A stretch of DNA of 64,000 bases, from NCBI GenBank assembly GCA_965222425.1, contig CBDCTW010000018.1, forward strand, positions 434,001 to 498,000, written 5' to 3'. Position numbers and translations under genes: made by a program. Numbering within the stretch: position 1 is the first letter of the stretch; every line of letters begins with the position of its first letter. Of this stretch, positions 60,679 through 64,000 are shown piece by piece. Under the pieces are notes generated by a model. It was given only the letters and a program-made list of their open reading frames with translations. It was not told the DNA's origin and made no database searches. The DNA comes from CBDCNP01 sp965222425. GTDB taxonomy: Bacteria > Acidobacteriota > Vicinamibacteria > Marinacidobacterales > DATDRI01.

Positions 60679-61614
60679 ATAGGGGCAAGGCGAGTAAAAG
60701 GCGGGCGCATCCTAGTTATCCGGGCCGGAGCACTTGGGGACATGATCCTCGCTTTGCCCGCCCTCCAGTCACTCCATGAGTGGAACCGTGGAGGCCAACT
60801 CGAGCTAGTCGGATACCCCTCGGCGTTGCAGGTGGCCGGTCTCGCCATTCCAGTGCACGCGATCCACTCTATTGACCGTGCCCTTTTCGCCGGGCTATTC
60901 TCTGACTCGCTCCCGGCAGATCTAAAAAACTTGCTCCGCTCGTTCGATCTAGTCGTGGCGTGGACGCGTGAAGAATCCGGGGATCTGCGGGCGATGCTCG
61001 AGCGGGCTGAGATGCGTTGTATTCAGACGAATCCGCACCCTTCATCCAGAGCGGGAGTACATGCGAGTCTTCACTTATTGAAGAGCCTCGCACCTTTAGG
61101 CATTGGAGAAAGCCTGTCGTCTCCAAAGCTGAAGTTTCCAATCGAAGCGTCACGAGCTGCCCAGGGGTTCCTTGCCGAAGCCTGCCTTGCGAAGGGCCGT
61201 TTTCTCGCCATTCACCCTGGCAGCGGGAACCTCCTAAAGAACTGGGAACCCAAGAGGTTCGGGAGTTTGGCGGCGCGGGCCCGCACCGCCGGGCAGCAGG
61301 TTTTGATCATCGAAGGGGAGGCAGATCGGGAAGCCGCGGTGGCACTTCGGGGAACGCTTTCTTGGCGTCCCCCAACCGCGGCAAGGCTGAGTCTCCCGGT
61401 TCTTGGCTCCGTCTTGTCCCAAGCAGGCGTTTACGTAGGAAACGACTCGGGAGTCTCGCACCTTGCCGCTGGCTCGGGGGCCCCTACGATTGCCCTTTTC
61501 GGTCCCACCGATCCTTCGATGTGGGCTCCTCTGGGTCCACAGGTCGAGATCCTTCCCCAGACCGCCTCAGACCAGGTGGTATGGGAGGCGGCCCGGCGGC
61601 TTACCCGGTCCTAG
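60679..61614 (+). CDS. glycosyltransferase family 9 (heptosyltransferase-like)
   Basis: About 310 residues. GT9 features: GGRILVIRAGALGDMILALPALQSL at the N-terminus, FLAIHPGSGNLLKNWEPKRF, VYVGNDSGVSHLAAGSGAPTIALFGPTDPSMWAP. These enzymes add heptoses or other sugars to LPS core. No normal start codon precedes RILVIR: the only ATG (60541) lies inside the divergent selenoprotein gene and adds 50 unlikely residues. An ATA at 60679 or another rare codon may serve. The start is therefore uncertain. Confidence 0.85.
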   Translation: MGARRVKGGRILVIRAGALGDMILALPALQSLHEWNRGGQLELVGYPSALQVAGLAIPVHAIHSIDRALFAGLFSDSLPADLKNLLRSFDLVVAWTREESGDLRAMLERAEMRCIQTNPHPSSRAGVHASLHLLKSLAPLGIGESLSSPKLKFPIEASRAAQGFLAEACLAKGRFLAIHPGSGNLLKNWEPKRFGSLAARARTAGQQVLIIEGEADREAAVALRGTLSWRPPTAARLSLPVLGSVLSQAGVYVGNDSGVSHLAAGSGAPTIALFGPTDPSMWAPLGPQVEILPQTASDQVVWEAARRLTRS

Positions 61615-62147
61615 GCACTAGGTTGCAGGCTCTACCCCGCTACCACACGGGGGGAAACCCCCACGGCCAAATGTAGGGGATTACCTACGATTCATGCCAA
61701 AACATGATACAGTACTTCAAGTCCCAGGGGCTCGGAAGAGCTTGATAACACAATAAATAGTGTCTGGCCGAGCGGCAGGTAGAAGATGAAGTAACGGCCG
61801 CTCTTAGGCATGCAACTTGCTGAGGCTCGCATTAGAGCTATTTGGCTTCCGGGAAAGTCCCGGGGGCTTAGCAAGGAGTGAAATTCGATGCTTCAATCGG
61901 TTGACACGCAACGGTTCGCTACCGGAATCTACCGAGGTTCCGGGGGATGTCCCGGCCGCTGTTGAATTTGGGGTAGCGGCGGCTCCTTTCTTGGCGTCGT
62001 CACCGCGCAGAAAAAGTTCCGGCGTATCAAAGGCTATCGCCATATGGGCGCTCTCGTTCACGCGCTTAGAAGCAAACAGAAATCTCTTGACAGCGACGAG
62101 TTTGCTGCCTAAGAGTATTCACAGGTGCCGCCGCTACCCGACCAAAT
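61615..62147. other. gene-free region with inverted-repeat element
   Basis: 533 bp between the GT9 and phosphoesterase genes. A CCGGGA/TCCCGG hairpin lies at about 61853-61867, and the repeat element 61942-62171 occupies the rest. Two T-rich stretches and scattered stops rule out a normal gene; a minus-strand frame of 85 codons (61804-62061) has no recognisable homology. Confidence 0.5.
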
Positions 62148-62171
62148 TCAACAGCGGCCGGGACATCCCCC
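61942..62171. repeat. 230-bp element with 42/45-bp terminal inverted repeats
   Basis: Left arm 61942-61983 and right arm 62127-62171 (both starting GGGGGATGTCCCGGCCGCTG when read inward) are perfectly complementary apart from three extra bases in the right arm. A 143-bp spacer separates them. The right arm supplies the last codons of the phosphoesterase (GGCPGRC). No target duplication is evident. Likely a MITE-like repeat or a very large cruciform. Confidence 0.7.
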
Positions 62172-62897
62172 CAGCCGATCCGCGAGGGGAGAAGGCAAGC
62201 CAGCGGCGCGTATTTTCCTCTGAGTAAGCTCGTATCGGTATTCCACGCGGTGGATGGTCATGGTCATCCTGGTGGAGTCGAAAATGCCGAAGCTGGCACG
62301 GTTGTCTCCATCACGCGGCTGACCGATCGAGCCGGGATTGATGAGGTAATGGGCATCCTCTCGGAGCTGCAGCCGGAACGTGGGGCTCGTGGGGACATAA
62401 GTCGTCAACGATTCCGAGTCCAGGTAGAAGGCGACCGGAAAATGGCTGTGCCCGAAAAAGCATATCGGGAACTTGAGGAAGCGGAACACATTAAGCGCCT
62501 CGATCTCTCCGAAGATGTAGGCGTCCTCATCGAGCGGCGTGCCATGAGAGATTGAAAACGTCTCGTCCACGTGGACCGGGCCTTGGGGAAGGCCGGCAAG
62601 CCACTTGCGGTTGTGCGGAACGAGTTGTTTCTGAGTCCACTTGGCGGAGACGAGGGCGATGCGATTGAACATGTCACCCGATTCGACCCCGCTACATACC
62701 TTATCGTGGTTCCCCCGGATGATGACGGCGCGCTTTAATGAGCGGACCATGTCGACGATGGGGTTGGGTTCCGCCCCGTAACCGACGATGTCTCCCAAAA
62801 TCACGGTCCGGTCGAACCGTTTTCGCCGGACGAAACGGAGAACGGCGGTAAGCGCCTCGCGGTTCGAGTGAATGTCGCTGAGTATCAGGTATCTCAT
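62148..62897 (-). CDS. YfcE-like metallophosphoesterase, C-terminus altered by repeat
   Basis: 249 residues. All five calcineurin-like motifs are present: DIHSN, GDIVGYG, RGNHD, SHGTP and GHSHFP, so it should be a metal-dependent phosphodiesterase or phosphatase. The protein ends KIRAAGLPSPLADRLGGCPGRC. The first part is the normal family terminus and the last seven or so residues come from the right arm of the inverted-repeat element. Start overlaps the aroK stop by 4 bp (ATGA). Confidence 0.9.
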   Translation of the reverse strand: MRYLILSDIHSNREALTAVLRFVRRKRFDRTVILGDIVGYGAEPNPIVDMVRSLKRAVIIRGNHDKVCSGVESGDMFNRIALVSAKWTQKQLVPHNRKWLAGLPQGPVHVDETFSISHGTPLDEDAYIFGEIEALNVFRFLKFPICFFGHSHFPVAFYLDSESLTTYVPTSPTFRLQLREDAHYLINPGSIGQPRDGDNRASFGIFDSTRMTMTIHRVEYRYELTQRKIRAAGLPSPLADRLGGCPGRC

Positions 62898-63424
62898 CGA
62901 CTCTCGCAGTACGATTGCAGCACGTTGGCGAGCCGCGCGGTTACTTTCGCCAGTGGCAACGCGTTCACGTCGAAACGGATATCGGCCTTACGATAGTCTG
63001 GCAAGCGCTCGTCCAAGAGTGCCCTGACTTGCTTCGTTGTGTGCCACAAGGGTCGATGCTGTCCTCGAGCGCTGCGCTCGAGCACCAGTTCGGTCGGCGC
63101 ATCCAACCAAACGGTTACGCCACTGAAACCCATGATCTCCCGGTTCTCGGGCCGAGTGAAAGTCCCCCCACCGGTGGCGATGACTCCTGGTTCTTGTTTC
63201 ACGATCTTACGAAGGCGCTCGGTCTCGATCACGCGGAACGAGCCTTCGCCACCTGCGGCGAAGATTTCGTGGATCTTCTTCCCCGTGTCTTGCTCGATCT
63301 CTTCATCCAAATCATAGAACGGCACGCCGAGACGCCTGGCAACTCCACGTCCCACGGTGCTCTTACCGACCCCCATGAAACCGATGATGAAGAACCGGGT
63401 CCCGTTGACAACATTCTCGGTCAT
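62894..63424 (-). CDS. aroK: shikimate kinase
   Basis: 176 residues. P-loop GFMGVGKSTVGRGVARRL, substrate-binding FYDLDEEIEQDTGKKI and FRVIETERL, the GGGT loop VIATGGGTF, and the lid RPLWHT. It phosphorylates shikimate. The ATG overlaps the aroA stop (63421-63424), so aroA, aroK and the phosphoesterase form one transcript. Confidence 0.96.
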   Translation of the reverse strand: MTENVVNGTRFFIIGFMGVGKSTVGRGVARRLGVPFYDLDEEIEQDTGKKIHEIFAAGGEGSFRVIETERLRKIVKQEPGVIATGGGTFTRPENREIMGFSGVTVWLDAPTELVLERSARGQHRPLWHTTKQVRALLDERLPDYRKADIRFDVNALPLAKVTARLANVLQSYCESR

Positions 63425-64000
63425 GCAACCGCTTGGTCCAAAGTCTCCCAGAACTCAGGGAAGGAAACGCTCGCGGCGCTTTTTCCTTTGATCTGGCATG
63501 TTCCGTCGACACCGAGTGATGCCACTCCCCACGCCATCGCGATGCGGTGATCGCCGAAGCTGTCGAGACTGGCCGCCCGCATCGGCCTTCCCCCTCTTAT
63601 CCGCAGCCCGTCCGGCAGTTCTTCCACGTCGACGTTCAGGGCACGCAGTCCCTTCGCCAAAGCATGTATCCGATCGGACTCTTTCACCCGGAGTTCGGAG
63701 GCCCCGCGAATGATTGTTTCCCCATGTGCGAACGAGGCGGCCACGGCGAGGGCGGGGATCTCGTCGATGAGCCCGGGCACGCGTTCGGCGGGCACTTCCA
63801 CGCCGGCTAGCTCGGCACCTTGCACCCGCACCGTACCGATGACCTCTCCGTCTTGATCCTGCTCCTCCTCGATAGTCACCCGAGCACCCATGGACTGGAG
63901 GACTTCGATGAAGCTGGTACGAGTCGGGTTCAATCCGACGTCCGCCACGAGGAGATTGGATCCAGGAAAAACTGCGGCCCCCACAATGAAGAAAGCTGCG
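63421..64000 (-). CDS. aroA: 3-phosphoshikimate 1-carboxyvinyltransferase (EPSP synthase), C-terminal part
   Basis: Partial: the 5' end lies beyond base 64000, and the frame is open to the edge (AAFFIVGAAVFPGSN). About 193 residues are visible. Motifs: GLNPTRTSFIEVLQSMGA, LIDEIPALAVAASFA, ELRVKESDRIHALAKGL and SFGDHRIAMAWGVAS, all active-site loops of EPSP synthase domain 2. It makes EPSP from shikimate-3-phosphate and PEP, directly after AroK in the pathway. Confidence 0.96.
   Translation of the reverse strand, partial: AAFFIVGAAVFPGSNLLVADVGLNPTRTSFIEVLQSMGARVTIEEEQDQDGEVIGTVRVQGAELAGVEVPAERVPGLIDEIPALAVAASFAHGETIIRGASELRVKESDRIHALAKGLRALNVDVEELPDGLRIRGGRPMRAASLDSFGDHRIAMAWGVASLGVDGTCQIKGKSAASVSFPEFWETLDQAVA

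Noticed and set aside
61804..62061. 85-codon minus-strand frame spanning the inverted-repeat element
   Set aside because: It begins inside the repeat spacer, is low-complexity Ser/Pro/Thr, has no ribosome-binding site and shows no family resemblance.
62148..62171. UGA at the end of the phosphoesterase (GGCPGRC-UGA) as a third selenocysteine site
   Set aside because: The UGA lies in the arm of the inverted repeat, the frame beyond ends after about a dozen codons, and homologues end just before it. It is an ordinary stop created by the repeat.

Overview
The window is a chromosomal segment of a Gram-negative, rod-shaped bacterium. The evidence is lpxD (lipid A), the mreBCD-mrdA-rodA shape cluster, TolC/HlyD/ABC efflux and a PpiD-type envelope chaperone. 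A decayed PadR/ADOP-type permease pair, multi-copy-type HNH nuclease genes and moderately GC-rich codon use fit the Acidobacteriota best. This placement is an inference from family content, not a phylogenetic result.

Layout. 1-11255: end of comM, a DUF309 gene, a membrane phosphodiesterase-like protein, an M23 peptidase, a GDSL lipoprotein, secA, guaB, a secreted protein and a radical SAM/SPASM protein. 11256-13850: a decay zone with a 35-residue membrane peptide, a PadR fragment, an ADOP permease with a large internal deletion, a duplicated scrap of SPASM coding sequence and an N-terminally truncated HNH gene. 13853-18228 (minus): nnrE/D, tsaE, a DapA-like gene and a sulfatase, joined by ATGA or near overlaps. 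18334-21100: a class IV aminotransferase, a long two-domain ThyX and a small selenoprotein gene that ordinary gene callers miss. 21112-23159: two mobile elements, a shrunken ISL3 element with intact ends and target duplication, and an IS3 element with a broken orfB. 23169-31493: SDR, NUDIX, an ornithine cyclodeaminase-like gene, two SRPBCC genes, a queuosine-precursor transporter, tatA, an MBL hydrolase, a SPOR/NAGPA protein, and a LysW-like mini-gene overlapping larE. 31663-36698 (minus): moeA, moaC, a truncated penicillin acylase, lpxD and a membrane protein. 36746-46587: glutamate dehydrogenase, a chimeric-looking hypothetical, a MacAB/TolC-type exporter, a STAS protein and a PpiD-like foldase. 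46907-59215: a FecR protein, a GAF-GGDEF diguanylate cyclase, the mre/rod cluster, a sigma-54-type promoter before a frameshifted prepilin gene, a 752-bp gene-free region and RNase G. 59287-64000: a TPR protein, a second selenoprotein (UshA-like, PCGU motif), a heptosyltransferase-like GT9, an inverted-repeat element, and the aroA-aroK-phosphoesterase operon.

The most notable result is two independent genes in which an in-frame UGA sits exactly where selenocysteine is expected. Each is followed by a hairpin whose apical loop begins about 12-13 nt after the UGA. The genome should therefore carry selA, selB, selC and selD elsewhere. Other points are a LysW-like carrier paired with LarE, a rare ATT start inferred for mrdA, and several clean deletion scars (ADOP permease, penicillin acylase, HNH, a kinase-headed fusion) that suggest active genome erosion.
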